The notes under the pieces were generated by a model. It made no database searches and was not told where the DNA came from. It saw only the letters and a program-made list of their open reading frames with translations. Shown in pieces: positions 29,417-37,754 of a stretch of DNA of 64,000 nt. Source of the stretch: Acinetobacter celticus (GTDB taxonomy: Bacteria > Pseudomonadota > Gammaproteobacteria > Pseudomonadales > Moraxellaceae); assembly GCF_001707755.1 (NCBI RefSeq), contig NZ_MBDL01000011.1, forward strand, positions 124,001-188,000. Direction: 5' to 3'. Position 1 is the stretch's first letter. Each line of letters opens with the position of its first letter. The position numbers were made by a program, and so were the translations under genes.

Positions 29417-29971
29417 TTATTTCTGCACCTGATACAAACGCTGTTGGCGCTTACGCAAAAGAAACTCCCCTAGCAATAATATTCCCATCAGTACATAAGA
29501 GATAAAACCGTTATATAACACCCAGATATTCATTGGTGCAAAAAAAACGGTTAGCAAGGAAATGACTGCATTGATGCAAAAAAATCCGCACCATACTTTG
29601 GTTACTTGGCGTGTCCATTGCACACCTTCAGGGGGTAAATTAGGCTCAGCCAAGCGTGCAAAACGCTCAATCATCGAGGGGGCTTTAATTAAAGTTGCCG
29701 TAAATATAATAAAAGCACCCATATTCATAAAGACTGGGTAAAGTTTCAGCCAAGCCTGATCTTTCAAAATAAGGCTTAAACCACCACACAAAATTGCAAA
29801 GCCAGTCAAAGGCCAAAGCAATGCATTACCTTTACTCAGTAGGCGAATAATACCCAAAGCAATCAATAAAACACTGACCCAGATATATTGCCCATGTGTC
29901 AAACCATATCCCACAAAAAAAGGATAGAGAATCAAACCAATGACCGCTACCCCCTTTAAGATGACACTCAT
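29417..29971 (-). CDS. Polytopic membrane protein of the APE cluster
   Basis: 184 residues with about six hydrophobic segments (VILKGVAVIGLILYPFFVGY at the start, ISYVLMGILLLGEFLLRKR at the end) and a basic C-terminus. No catalytic motif is visible. A protein of this size and topology is a regular component of aryl polyene clusters between the ACPs and the ligase; its role is unknown. Its ATG overlaps the second ACP stop by four bases. Confidence 0.8.
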   Translation of the reverse strand: MSVILKGVAVIGLILYPFFVGYGLTHGQYIWVSVLLIALGIIRLLSKGNALLWPLTGFAILCGGLSLILKDQAWLKLYPVFMNMGAFIIFTATLIKAPSMIERFARLAEPNLPPEGVQWTRQVTKVWCGFFCINAVISLLTVFFAPMNIWVLYNGFISYVLMGILLLGEFLLRKRQQRLYQVQK

Positions 29972-30216
29972 TCAGCAGACATATTCTGAATTACAGTCAC
30001 AACATCTTGAACCGTACGAACGCTTTTAAAATCTTCAGGATTCACTTGTTTTCCTGTTAATTCTTTAATTTTCACGACCAAATCAATGGCGTCAATACTG
30101 TCTACGTCCAAGTCCGAACCTAAATGAGATTCTAATTGAACGGTTTCAGGAGCAATTTCAAACAGCTCATCCATCCACTCGCGGAGCTTTTCGAGTATTT
30201 GTTCTTGCGTAAGCAT
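29968..30216 (-). CDS. Acyl carrier protein 2
   Basis: 82-residue ACP with the phosphopantetheine site Ser40 in LGSDLDVDSIDAIDLVVKI. Acidic helices and length are typical. The cluster encodes two ACPs side by side, as in other aryl polyene systems, perhaps one for the starter or extension and one for a different acyl chain. Confidence 0.95.
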   Translation of the reverse strand: MLTQEQILEKLREWMDELFEIAPETVQLESHLGSDLDVDSIDAIDLVVKIKELTGKQVNPEDFKSVRTVQDVVTVIQNMSAE

Positions 30217-30225
30217 AGCGACCTC

Positions 30226-30486
30226 TTATGCTGATTGTTGTGCTTCAACCAAAGCCACCAAGCTTTGAATTGATTTAAAATATTCTTTGGTTTCTGCCGA
30301 TTCTGCATTCAAATGAATGCCATATCGCTTTTTCAGTGCCAAACCCAATTCTAAGGCATCAATTGAATCTAGACCAAGCCCATCACCAAATAACGGCGCT
30401 TCGGTGTCAATATCGTCAATTGTAATATCTTCAAGGGCAAGGACATCAATAATCATTTGCTTTAATTCATCAGCAAGATTGCTCAT
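30226..30486 (-). CDS. Acyl carrier protein 1
   Basis: 86-residue ACP with the phosphopantetheine site Ser41 in FGDGLGLDSIDALELGLAL. It overlaps the upstream acyltransferase gene by 17 bases and lies nine bases before the second ACP gene. The two ACPs differ around the attachment site (GLGLDS versus DLDVDS), suggesting different partners. Confidence 0.95.
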   Translation of the reverse strand: MSNLADELKQMIIDVLALEDITIDDIDTEAPLFGDGLGLDSIDALELGLALKKRYGIHLNAESAETKEYFKSIQSLVALVEAQQSA

Positions 30487-31291
30487 TTAGGGATAACTCT
30501 TGGTTAAAAAACCGCTGTAATTGTTGATTTAACTGACGTACATTTTTTGGGTTGACGCTAACGTCATCCAATACGTCTTCCACTTGAATCGCATCCAGCA
30601 CTTTCACTTGAATATGAAAGGGTTGTTCTGGAATGTGATACCACTTTTCATTTTTTGTCAGTGTCGAGGGTGTACAGGTTATTAGCACTGGTCGAATTGG
30701 CACGCCGGCACGCAATGCAATATTGGCAGCACCACGTTGAAATTCATTCAATCGTTCGCCTTTCTCTGTACGCGTTCCTTCAGGAAAAATGACCAATGAA
30801 GCCACTTTATCCTGTTGCAACTTCTGTACACAATCTTGAATGAATTGTTCAGAACCGGCATTTAAAATATAGCCTGCGTTTTGTACAGGGCCTTTGGTAA
30901 ACGGATTCGACCACAATGCCTGTTTTACAACACAGTTTGCCTGTTCCATTAAACCAATTAGAACTACCACATCAATCAGGGTTGGATGATTGGCAATCAC
31001 CAGTTCTTGTTGGCTACGCTGTAATTTTTCTAAACCTTCAACCTCATAAGTCATAATACCCAGTTTTACCATCATTTCAGTAAAACCTTTAAAGCTGTAT
31101 TTAATAACTTTTTGCGTACGTTGTGTACGCAATATTGCATCTTGAGTACTCAGTTTTACTAAAGGTGCAATTAAACTACCAATCACTACACCGCCCAAAC
31201 CGAAGCTAGAAAAACTGAATCCTGTGGCACCGACTCGCCATGCATAATTGGCTTTTTGTTTCATTTTATTTAATGTCAGCATTTGTTCCAC
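30470..31291 (-). CDS. 1-acylglycerol-3-phosphate acyltransferase-like protein (PlsC family)
   Basis: 273 residues with a hydrophobic N-terminal region (about 25-45) and the PlsC motifs: the HX4D box in VIANHPTLIDVVVLIG and the substrate-binding FPEGTRTEKGERLNEFQRGA. In APE clusters this enzyme is taken to build the lipid anchor carrying the polyene. It overlaps the first gene of the operon by 16 bases. Confidence 0.9.
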   Translation of the reverse strand: MEQMLTLNKMKQKANYAWRVGATGFSFSSFGLGGVVIGSLIAPLVKLSTQDAILRTQRTQKVIKYSFKGFTEMMVKLGIMTYEVEGLEKLQRSQQELVIANHPTLIDVVVLIGLMEQANCVVKQALWSNPFTKGPVQNAGYILNAGSEQFIQDCVQKLQQDKVASLVIFPEGTRTEKGERLNEFQRGAANIALRAGVPIRPVLITCTPSTLTKNEKWYHIPEQPFHIQVKVLDAIQVEDVLDDVSVNPKNVRQLNQQLQRFFNQELSLNEQSC

Positions 31292-31902
31292 GCTTCACTT
31301 TTATTTTGATCAGAATCTTGCCAAAAACTATAAAAATTTAATGCTTGTTTAAAACTCGCCTGATTCATCTTTACTGCATTGGGTTCGAATACTAAATTGA
31401 CGGGCTCTGTTAATGAAATTAAAGCAGCCATAGCAAAAGCAGGAAAAGGCTGATGTTCTAAATAAATTTCAGGCAAGGCTTCATCATAGTAAACCACCAA
31501 GGCGCGACTGGCTTCTGGCACAGTTTTTAACCATGCATAAGCTTCAATCAAACCATCATTCCAAGTTCCTGCCAAACTGGTTGCCGGTGTCGCATCTTCA
31601 AATAAAATAGAATACAAACCAGAAATCGCATTATGCACTGAAGTCGAAAATTGTGTCGGCGAAGGGGTTTGGTCTTGCAATACATCTTCTAAAATTTTTA
31701 AGGTTTTCTTTTCATCACCATACTGCGAAACCCACACAATATAATCAACGCGCTGGTCAGCCAAAGTTTGTAGAGCGATGTTTAAGGCCAACTTTGCCAC
31801 CATCGATAAGCGACGGCGCTGCATAGCAGGAATTTGTTCTAATGCAGGGAACACTTCATCTGCCCGACTAATACATAGTCGAGACATATTCAACGGTATC
31901 AT
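31276..31902 (-). CDS. KS-like protein without catalytic cysteine (chain-length-factor-like)
   Basis: 208-residue protein resembling only the N-terminal half of a ketosynthase (Ketoacyl-synt_2 type). Recognisable parts are DYIVWVSQYGDEKKTLKIL, SPTQFSTSVHNAISGLYSIL and SLAGTWNDGLIEAYAWL; the last stands where condensing enzymes have TACSSG, so no active-site Cys is present. Probably a non-catalytic partner subunit, perhaps controlling chain length. First gene of the operon, close to a good promoter. Confidence 0.82.
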   Translation of the reverse strand: MIPLNMSRLCISRADEVFPALEQIPAMQRRRLSMVAKLALNIALQTLADQRVDYIVWVSQYGDEKKTLKILEDVLQDQTPSPTQFSTSVHNAISGLYSILFEDATPATSLAGTWNDGLIEAYAWLKTVPEASRALVVYYDEALPEIYLEHQPFPAFAMAALISLTEPVNLVFEPNAVKMNQASFKQALNFYSFWQDSDQNKSEAWNKC

Positions 31903-31950
31903 GCGCTGTATTCCCTTGCCTTTAAAACTGGAGTTTTAATAATGGCGCGA

Positions 31951-31978
31951 ATTATAGCATTTGCTATAAAAATTACAA
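31951..31978 (-). promoter_or_regulatory. Sigma70-type promoter of the APE operon
   Basis: Reading leftward: TTGTAA (complement of 31973-31978), a 16-base spacer, then a perfect TATAAT (complement of 31951-31956). It lies about 50 bases upstream of the first gene of the cluster, and no other gene intervenes. No operator is obvious around it. Confidence 0.7.
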
Positions 31979-32050
31979 AAACCATGTTGAATTTTTTATT
32001 TATCATATACTTATGTGCATTTCGTCTTTTAAAAACCCAATACAGTAGAT

Positions 32051-32077
32051 AAAAAGCCTGCATGTAGCAGGCTTTTT
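32051..32077 (-). terminator. Rho-independent terminator after relA
   Basis: Stem GCCTGC / GCAGGC (32056-32061 and 32067-32072) with A and T runs on both sides. It lies 14 bases beyond the relA stop and shields the APE promoter from relA readthrough. Confidence 0.88.
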
Positions 32078-32090
32078 ATCTTAAGCGTGA

Positions 32091-34394
32091 TCAGTTACCT
32101 TGAATAAACCGACGCGCACTAATAATCCCCGGTTGCTGCTCTAAACGAGCCAACAATCGCGACAATTGTGCTAGACCCTTGACCTCAATTAACAACTTCA
32201 TATTGGCAATACCATCTGCCTCTGAAATCGTATTGACCTGACGAATATTAATTTGGTCAGAAAAAATCACTTGCGTTAAGTCTTTTAACAAACCGCGACG
32301 GTCATAAGCTTCTACAACAATTTGTACACTTTGGCCTCGTGTCGGTTGCATCTCCCAGTCCGCTTCAACTGCCCGCTCAGGCTCTTGACCAATCATACGA
32401 ACATAATCAGGACAAGTGACCTTATGAATACTCACCCCACGGTTCAACGTAATGTAACCTGCAATCGCTTCACCATGCACAGGTTGACAGCACTGTGCAA
32501 CATGCAATTCCACGTTGTCTAGACCGTCAATTAAAATACCATGCGCAGAAAGTGTATGACTCGCTCTTGGGTTTAGCGTCGGTTTCAGCACCAGTTCAGG
32601 TTCATCCTGATCCAAATGCATATGTCGGTTCACTTGATTCATTAAGGCATGCAGACTGATATCACCGCTGACCAAACCAATCAAGATATCTTCACCCAAC
32701 TTCACATTAAAATGATTGCAGTAATCATTCAAATCAATGCTCTTATGGTGAATCGCCAAACGTGATAATTCTTTGTTTAAAATATCACGACCAACTTCTA
32801 AATTTTTACTACGGTCTTGCTGTCTGAACCAATGACGCAACTTGTCACGTGCGCGAGAGGTTTTAATATAACCAAGCGAATTTACCAACCAATCGCGGTT
32901 AGGCTCACGGTCTTTCTTGGTCAGAATTTCAACTTGCTCACCGGTTTTTAAGGTATACGTCAGTGGCACATAACGCTGATTGACCCGTGCCGCATAGCAC
33001 TTGTTACCCACTTCGGTATGCACATGATAAGCAAAGTCTAAAACTGTAGATCCGCGTGGTAATTCTTTAATATCACCGTCTCGGCTGAACACATAGATTT
33101 TTTCAAAGCCTTCAAAATCTTGAATTTGCTCAAAACTTTCTCCACTTTCATCATCTTTGTGTGCACTCGCATCATTCCGTTCCTGATAATGCTCAAGTAC
33201 GGCGCGTAGCGAATGTAAACGATGATTAAATGAACGGTCAGTATTTTTACCGCCTTCCTTATAATTAAAGTGCGAACACACACCCAGTTCCGCTTCTTCA
33301 TGCATCGCTTTGGTACGAATTTGTACTTCTAAAGACTTATTTTCTGCAATAACCGCTGTGTGTAAAGAACGATAACCATTGGCTTTTGGATTGGTAATGT
33401 AATCATCAAACTGATGCGGAATATGGCGCCAAATTTGATGCACAATTCCCAAAGAGTGATAACACTCTGGAACACCTTTCACCAAAACCCGTACTGCACG
33501 AATATCATAAAGCTGATCAAAACTCAGGTTCTTGCTTTTCATTTTTCGATAAATCGAATAAATGTGCTTCACCCGTCCATTAATGTCCGCTTCTATACCG
33601 TGTTCTAAAAGTTCCTTGCGTAATTTATCAATCACGAATTGAATATACTGTTCACGCTCTAAACGTTTTTCATTCAATAAGGACGCAATTTCTTTATAGC
33701 GTTCAGGGGCTAAGTAACGAAAGGCTAAATCTTCCAGCTCCCATTTTAACTGCGCAATACCTAAACGATGGGCCAAAGGTGAGTAAATGGTTAGAATTTC
33801 ACGCGCAACACGTTCCTGACGTTCACGTGACGCCTTGGTCAGCTCACGAAGCGCGTAGGTTCGTTCTGCCAATTTAATTAAGACAACGCGTACATCTTCG
33901 GTGACCGAAATCAGCATTTTATAAATGCCAGACAAATGCTCACGTTGATTATTATTAAAATGATCTTCTAGGCGTTTATTCTGTTCAATTAGGTCAGAAA
34001 GTTTACCCATCGACAAAGTGCCTTTGACGAGGCTATGGACTTGTTCGCCAAATTTTTGCAACACTTCGTCAATCGGCATTAAACCTTCGCGCACACTCCG
34101 ATAGAGCATGGCGGCAGAAAGAGTATCTTCATCGGCATGTAAATACGCCAGAATATCCGCCATTTCAATACCCATATAAAAGGTATTAGAACGATGATGA
34201 ACTGTTGAGTCCAACTCTTTTTTTAAGGTGAAATGTGCAACTTCTTCGAGTTGCTTTAGGGGTGCCCCCAATATGCCACGCACACGATCTAGCCATTCAG
34301 CCAAATCATGTAGTGCTTGATCGGCATGTTCTACAGTCGCTTCCTGAGACAGTTCGTTTAAACGTCCCGGGAGCTGTTCACGCACTGTGACCAT
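32091..34394 (-). CDS. relA: RelA, (p)ppGpp synthetase
   Basis: 767-residue long RSH protein that makes the stringent-response alarmone from GTP/GDP and ATP when uncharged tRNA is on the ribosome. The N-terminal HD region is degenerate (AAMLYRSVREGLMPIDEVL lacks the HD pair found in SpoT), which favours RelA. The synthetase domain shows GRVKHIYSIYRKMKSKN and NPKANGYRSLHTAVIAE; then come a TGS domain (VFSRDGDIKELPRGSTVLDF) and a C-terminal ACT domain. rlmD lies 19 bases upstream on the same strand. Confidence 0.94.
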   Translation of the reverse strand: MVTVREQLPGRLNELSQEATVEHADQALHDLAEWLDRVRGILGAPLKQLEEVAHFTLKKELDSTVHHRSNTFYMGIEMADILAYLHADEDTLSAAMLYRSVREGLMPIDEVLQKFGEQVHSLVKGTLSMGKLSDLIEQNKRLEDHFNNNQREHLSGIYKMLISVTEDVRVVLIKLAERTYALRELTKASRERQERVAREILTIYSPLAHRLGIAQLKWELEDLAFRYLAPERYKEIASLLNEKRLEREQYIQFVIDKLRKELLEHGIEADINGRVKHIYSIYRKMKSKNLSFDQLYDIRAVRVLVKGVPECYHSLGIVHQIWRHIPHQFDDYITNPKANGYRSLHTAVIAENKSLEVQIRTKAMHEEAELGVCSHFNYKEGGKNTDRSFNHRLHSLRAVLEHYQERNDASAHKDDESGESFEQIQDFEGFEKIYVFSRDGDIKELPRGSTVLDFAYHVHTEVGNKCYAARVNQRYVPLTYTLKTGEQVEILTKKDREPNRDWLVNSLGYIKTSRARDKLRHWFRQQDRSKNLEVGRDILNKELSRLAIHHKSIDLNDYCNHFNVKLGEDILIGLVSGDISLHALMNQVNRHMHLDQDEPELVLKPTLNPRASHTLSAHGILIDGLDNVELHVAQCCQPVHGEAIAGYITLNRGVSIHKVTCPDYVRMIGQEPERAVEADWEMQPTRGQSVQIVVEAYDRRGLLKDLTQVIFSDQINIRQVNTISEADGIANMKLLIEVKGLAQLSRLLARLEQQPGIISARRFIQGN

Positions 34395-34413
34395 ACCCTA
34401 CTCCTACTTTGTA

Positions 34414-35817
34414 CTATTCATTATTACTTAAATCATTCAACTGCGGTGCTTGTTCAAACAACGCAATTGATTCGACGTGGCCGGTATGGGTGAACATATC
34501 CATCACGCCGGCTTTTTTGAGCTGATAACCGTACTGCGCCAAAATACCTGCATCACGTGCCAATGTAGCGGGACTACAAGACACATACACAATTCTTTTC
34601 GCACCAAATTTGGGAGCATAATGCATTATTTCTTCTGCGCCTGAACGCGGAGGATCTATCAATAATGCATCAAATCCTTGTTTTGCCCAAGAATGATGTG
34701 AAAAATCTTTTGTTAAATCTTGTGAATAAAACTGTAACCAGTCAATACCGTTGCTTTGAGCATTTTCCGTACCGCGTCGCACCATTTCATCACTACCTTC
34801 GACAGCAGCAACAAAACCTGTCGCGCCCACCCGACGAGCAAGTGGCAAAGAGAAATTACCCAAACCACAGAATAAATCTAAAACGCGCTCACCGGCTTTT
34901 AATTCAAGCAAATCGCATGCCAATTTGACCATTTTAGGATTTATACTTGAGTTTACTTGCGTAAAATCTAAGGGACTAAAGGCAAAGTTGATCTCAAAAT
35001 CATCTAAACGATAATGCAATCGCATCTCGTTGCTTTGACCATCTGCTCGAATTAAGCTTTCTGGCCCAGCTGACTGTAAATACAATTGCCACTTCTTTTG
35101 TAACGCAAACTGTTGTAATTGGTTGACATCTTCTGCACATAATTTTTCTGTATGCCGAATTACCAAGGCAACGTCCTGATCACCCATAGCTAATTCTATA
35201 TGACCAACCACCCCTTTGCCTTTTAGACTTTGGATTAATTGCTTTAATCGTGTAATTGAGCCAAATTCACGGTCTAATACCAAACATCGGTCAATGGACG
35301 TCAGCTTATTACTGGCGTTTTCACGAAAACCGACAATTAATTGATCTTTTTGTGGTAAATAGCGCACCCCAATGCGTGCTTTACGACGGTAATCCTCTCG
35401 GGTCGAACGCAAAGGTTCCAGCCATGCTTCTGGTTGCAGTCCTGCAAAATGACTTAAATGTGATTTCAATACATCTTGCTTTAAGTGAATCTGTTCATCT
35501 GCATGAATGTGTTGCATATTACAACCACCACAGATGCCATAATGTGGACATTGAGGTTGCACACGCAGAGTAGATGCCTCACTTAATAGCGCCGTGCTGT
35601 CGGCTTCTTCTAAACGTTTTGCCGTATGTGTAATGGTTGCTCGTACCGTTTCCCCCGGAAGCGCATAACGGATAAAGACTTTTTTACCCTGCTTTTCTTC
35701 TGGATGATCAGGATGTGACCCATAATGCGCTATGCCTCGCCCTTCATGTGAAAGCGACTCAACCTGAAAAATATAACTGGGCTGTTGGGCTTTTGTGGGC
35801 TTGGCTTTTTGTTTCAT
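34414..35817 (-). CDS. rlmD: RlmD, 23S rRNA (uracil-1939-C5)-methyltransferase
   Basis: 467 residues: N-terminal TRAM domain ([20 protein letters not shown]), an iron-sulfur cluster site with Cys90, Cys96 and Cys99 in [14 protein letters not shown] plus a later Cys (SIDRCLVLD), and a Rossmann methyltransferase domain ([26 protein letters not shown]) ending in the nucleophile motif [13 protein letters not shown]. Part of a leftward group with relA and an exonuclease gene. Confidence 0.95.
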   Translation of the reverse strand: MKQKAKPTKAQQPSYIFQVESLSHEGRGIAHYGSHPDHPEEKQGKKVFIRYALPGETVRATITHTAKRLEEADSTALLSEASTLRVQPQCPHYGICGGCNMQHIHADEQIHLKQDVLKSHLSHFAGLQPEAWLEPLRSTREDYRRKARIGVRYLPQKDQLIVGFRENASNKLTSIDRCLVLDREFGSITRLKQLIQSLKGKGVVGHIELAMGDQDVALVIRHTEKLCAEDVNQLQQFALQKKWQLYLQSAGPESLIRADGQSNEMRLHYRLDDFEINFAFSPLDFTQVNSSINPKMVKLACDLLELKAGERVLDLFCGLGNFSLPLARRVGATGFVAAVEGSDEMVRRGTENAQSNGIDWLQFYSQDLTKDFSHHSWAKQGFDALLIDPPRSGAEEIMHYAPKFGAKRIVYVSCSPATLARDAGILAQYGYQLKKAGVMDMFTHTGHVESIALFEQAPQLNDLSNNE

Positions 35818-35823
35818 GCGAAC

Positions 35824-36648
35824 CTAATCTGTGGAAGATGGAAAATCAAATTGTGTAAATTCAGTGTGTTGTGACATTTCACGCCAAACTGATAAAAACT
35901 CAGCATGCTGTGGCAATGCCTGTAAATATTGAATGGTACTTTGTACCAAATGCTGATGGTCGGCCAATAACAACTGACCTTTTAACAGTAGCCAACGTAA
36001 ATAAATCAGCCAAGTATTCAGGACATCCCCTTCACAATAGCTGGTCAACGCCTGCCATTGTTGCTGACGAATATATTCAGGAACATGATAGCCACCGTCA
36101 CCACGCTTGCCAGGAAAACCCAGTAAATGTGCAGCATCATCAAGCTTTAAAAAATGCCGTCCATGAAACATGGCCATAACATCCATTAAATCGACATGAC
36201 GCTGATGATAACGGTTCTGATAGTTATTATAGCGCTTTTGCGTATCAATCTCGCCCTGATCGAACAAACTTGGCGCAGAAAGTCCATGATACATGGCACG
36301 GAATAAAATCACGGGTAAGTCAAATTGTGAACCATTCCAACTGACTAGCGTGGGATGACGCTTCTCAAAAATCGATAAAAATTTTCTTAAAATATCGGCT
36401 TCTGAATAGTGTTCACGGCTAAATGAGAACATTTTCATGCCTTTTTCATCTATCCATAAGCCAGAAATACAGACAATTTCATGTAAAGCTAAACGCTGAA
36501 AATCTGTACCTGACTCTTGACGACGTAATTTCGTTAGCGCTGATTCTAAATCAGCTTCAGGCAAATCTAGGCCATACAAATGCGCACCTGACTTTAAGTC
36601 AGTTAATGTTTCAATATCAAAAGTTAAAACGGGTAAACGCATAAGCAC
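35824..36648 (-). CDS. Predicted 3'-5' exonuclease (DEDD, PolB-like)
   Basis: 274 residues of the RNase H-fold exonuclease family related to the proofreading domain of family B DNA polymerases. The first acidic pair is in LTFDIETLTDL, Exo II in LVSWNGSQFDLPVIL and the last acid in TSYCEGDVLNTWLIYLRWLL. It is probably a soluble nuclease in repair or RNA/DNA trimming; the specific substrate is unknown. It lies six bases upstream of rlmD. Confidence 0.85.
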   Translation of the reverse strand: MLMRLPVLTFDIETLTDLKSGAHLYGLDLPEADLESALTKLRRQESGTDFQRLALHEIVCISGLWIDEKGMKMFSFSREHYSEADILRKFLSIFEKRHPTLVSWNGSQFDLPVILFRAMYHGLSAPSLFDQGEIDTQKRYNNYQNRYHQRHVDLMDVMAMFHGRHFLKLDDAAHLLGFPGKRGDGGYHVPEYIRQQQWQALTSYCEGDVLNTWLIYLRWLLLKGQLLLADHQHLVQSTIQYLQALPQHAEFLSVWREMSQHTEFTQFDFPSSTD

Positions 36649-36680
36649 TCTCTTTTTTCCTGAAATTATTCAGAATTTAA

Positions 36681-37601
36681 TTATTCAGGATCAACAACAG
36701 AAAAAAGACCTGTCGATAAATAACGATCACCGCGGTCACAAATAATACAAACAATGACCGCGTTGGGGTTTTCTTCTGCCAGTTTAATAGAAGCCCAAAC
36801 TGCGCCACCCGATGAAGTTCCCGCACTAATGCCTTCGTGACGTGCCATACGTCGTGTGGTTTTTTCCGCTTCAATTTGCGGAATATCCATAATCCGGTCA
36901 ACACGTTTCGGGTCAAAAATAGTGGGTAAATATTCTTGTGGCCAACGACGAATTCCAGCAATATTCGAGCCTTCAGACGGCTGTAAACCCACAATCTGAA
37001 TCTCTGGGTTTTGTTCTTTTAAATACTTTGAAATACCCATGATCGTACCTGTTGTACCCATGGAACTGACAAAGTGAGTAATTTTACCGCCTGTTTGTTG
37101 CCAAATTTCTGGCCCTGTCGTCAAATAATGCGCTTCAACATTATCTGGGTTACCAAATTGGTTCAATACCAAGCCTACACCATCTTTTTGCATTTGTAAG
37201 GCCATATCACGCGCCTCTTCCATGCTGGAAGATTCAATCAGCTCTGCACCATAAGCACGCATGGCATCTTTACGTTCTTGGCTGGCGTTCGCGGGCATAA
37301 TCAGCTTCATTCTGTAACCGCGCATAGCAGCCACCATGGCCAAGGCAATCCCTGTATTTCCACTTGTCGCTTCAATTAACGTGTCACCTGGCTTAATCTG
37401 CCCACGCTTTTCTGCTTGCATAATCATGTTATAAGCTGGGCGATCTTTGACAGAACCTGCGGGGTTATTGCCTTCTAGCTTAGCCAATACGGTTGCTTGA
37501 GTATGACTTGCCAGACGTTGTAAACGCACTAAAGGAGTTTTCCCAACATAGTGGTCTAATAAAAAATCGTCTGTTTGAAACTCAGGGGATGGGCTACTCA
37601 T
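36681..37601 (-). CDS. cysM: CysM, cysteine synthase B
   Basis: 306-residue PLP enzyme making cysteine (or S-sulfocysteine) from O-acetylserine. The PLP lysine is Lys52 in NNPAGSVKDRPAYNM, the phosphate-binding loop is EATSGNTGIALAMVAA, and SSMGTTGTIMGISKYL and GISAGTSSGGAVWASI follow the family. Divergent from the large sensor kinase gene at 37755. Confidence 0.94.
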   Translation of the reverse strand: MSSPSPEFQTDDFLLDHYVGKTPLVRLQRLASHTQATVLAKLEGNNPAGSVKDRPAYNMIMQAEKRGQIKPGDTLIEATSGNTGIALAMVAAMRGYRMKLIMPANASQERKDAMRAYGAELIESSSMEEARDMALQMQKDGVGLVLNQFGNPDNVEAHYLTTGPEIWQQTGGKITHFVSSMGTTGTIMGISKYLKEQNPEIQIVGLQPSEGSNIAGIRRWPQEYLPTIFDPKRVDRIMDIPQIEAEKTTRRMARHEGISAGTSSGGAVWASIKLAEENPNAVIVCIICDRGDRYLSTGLFSVVDPE

Positions 37602-37754
37602 TCTAGATACCTATATCGAGGTGCGCCTATTGTATGAAAAAATAACTTTGCCTGCACCCATTGGATAGGCTTTTTCTTGAAAGTGATTAAAGCGCAATCA
37701 GTTTTAAATAATCCATGTTAATATGCGATGCATAAGGAATAAACTGCTTGCACC

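Larger units (their letters stand above)
14519..31902 (-). other. Aryl polyene (APE)-type biosynthetic gene cluster
   Basis: Eighteen consecutive leftward genes with overlaps or short gaps (largest gaps 53, 37, 37 and 18 bases), so very probably one operon. It contains all parts of an APE-type dissociated type II fatty-acid/polyketide line: ACPs, ketosynthases, ketoreductase, dehydratases, AMP ligase, ammonia-lyase, acyl- and glycosyltransferases, thioesterase, LolA and MMPL proteins, flavoprotein, lipoprotein and phosphopantetheinyl transferase. In E. coli, Vibrio and Xanthomonas such clusters make membrane-bound yellow aryl polyene lipids that protect against oxidative stress. The product here is inferred from that homology. 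Confidence 0.88.
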
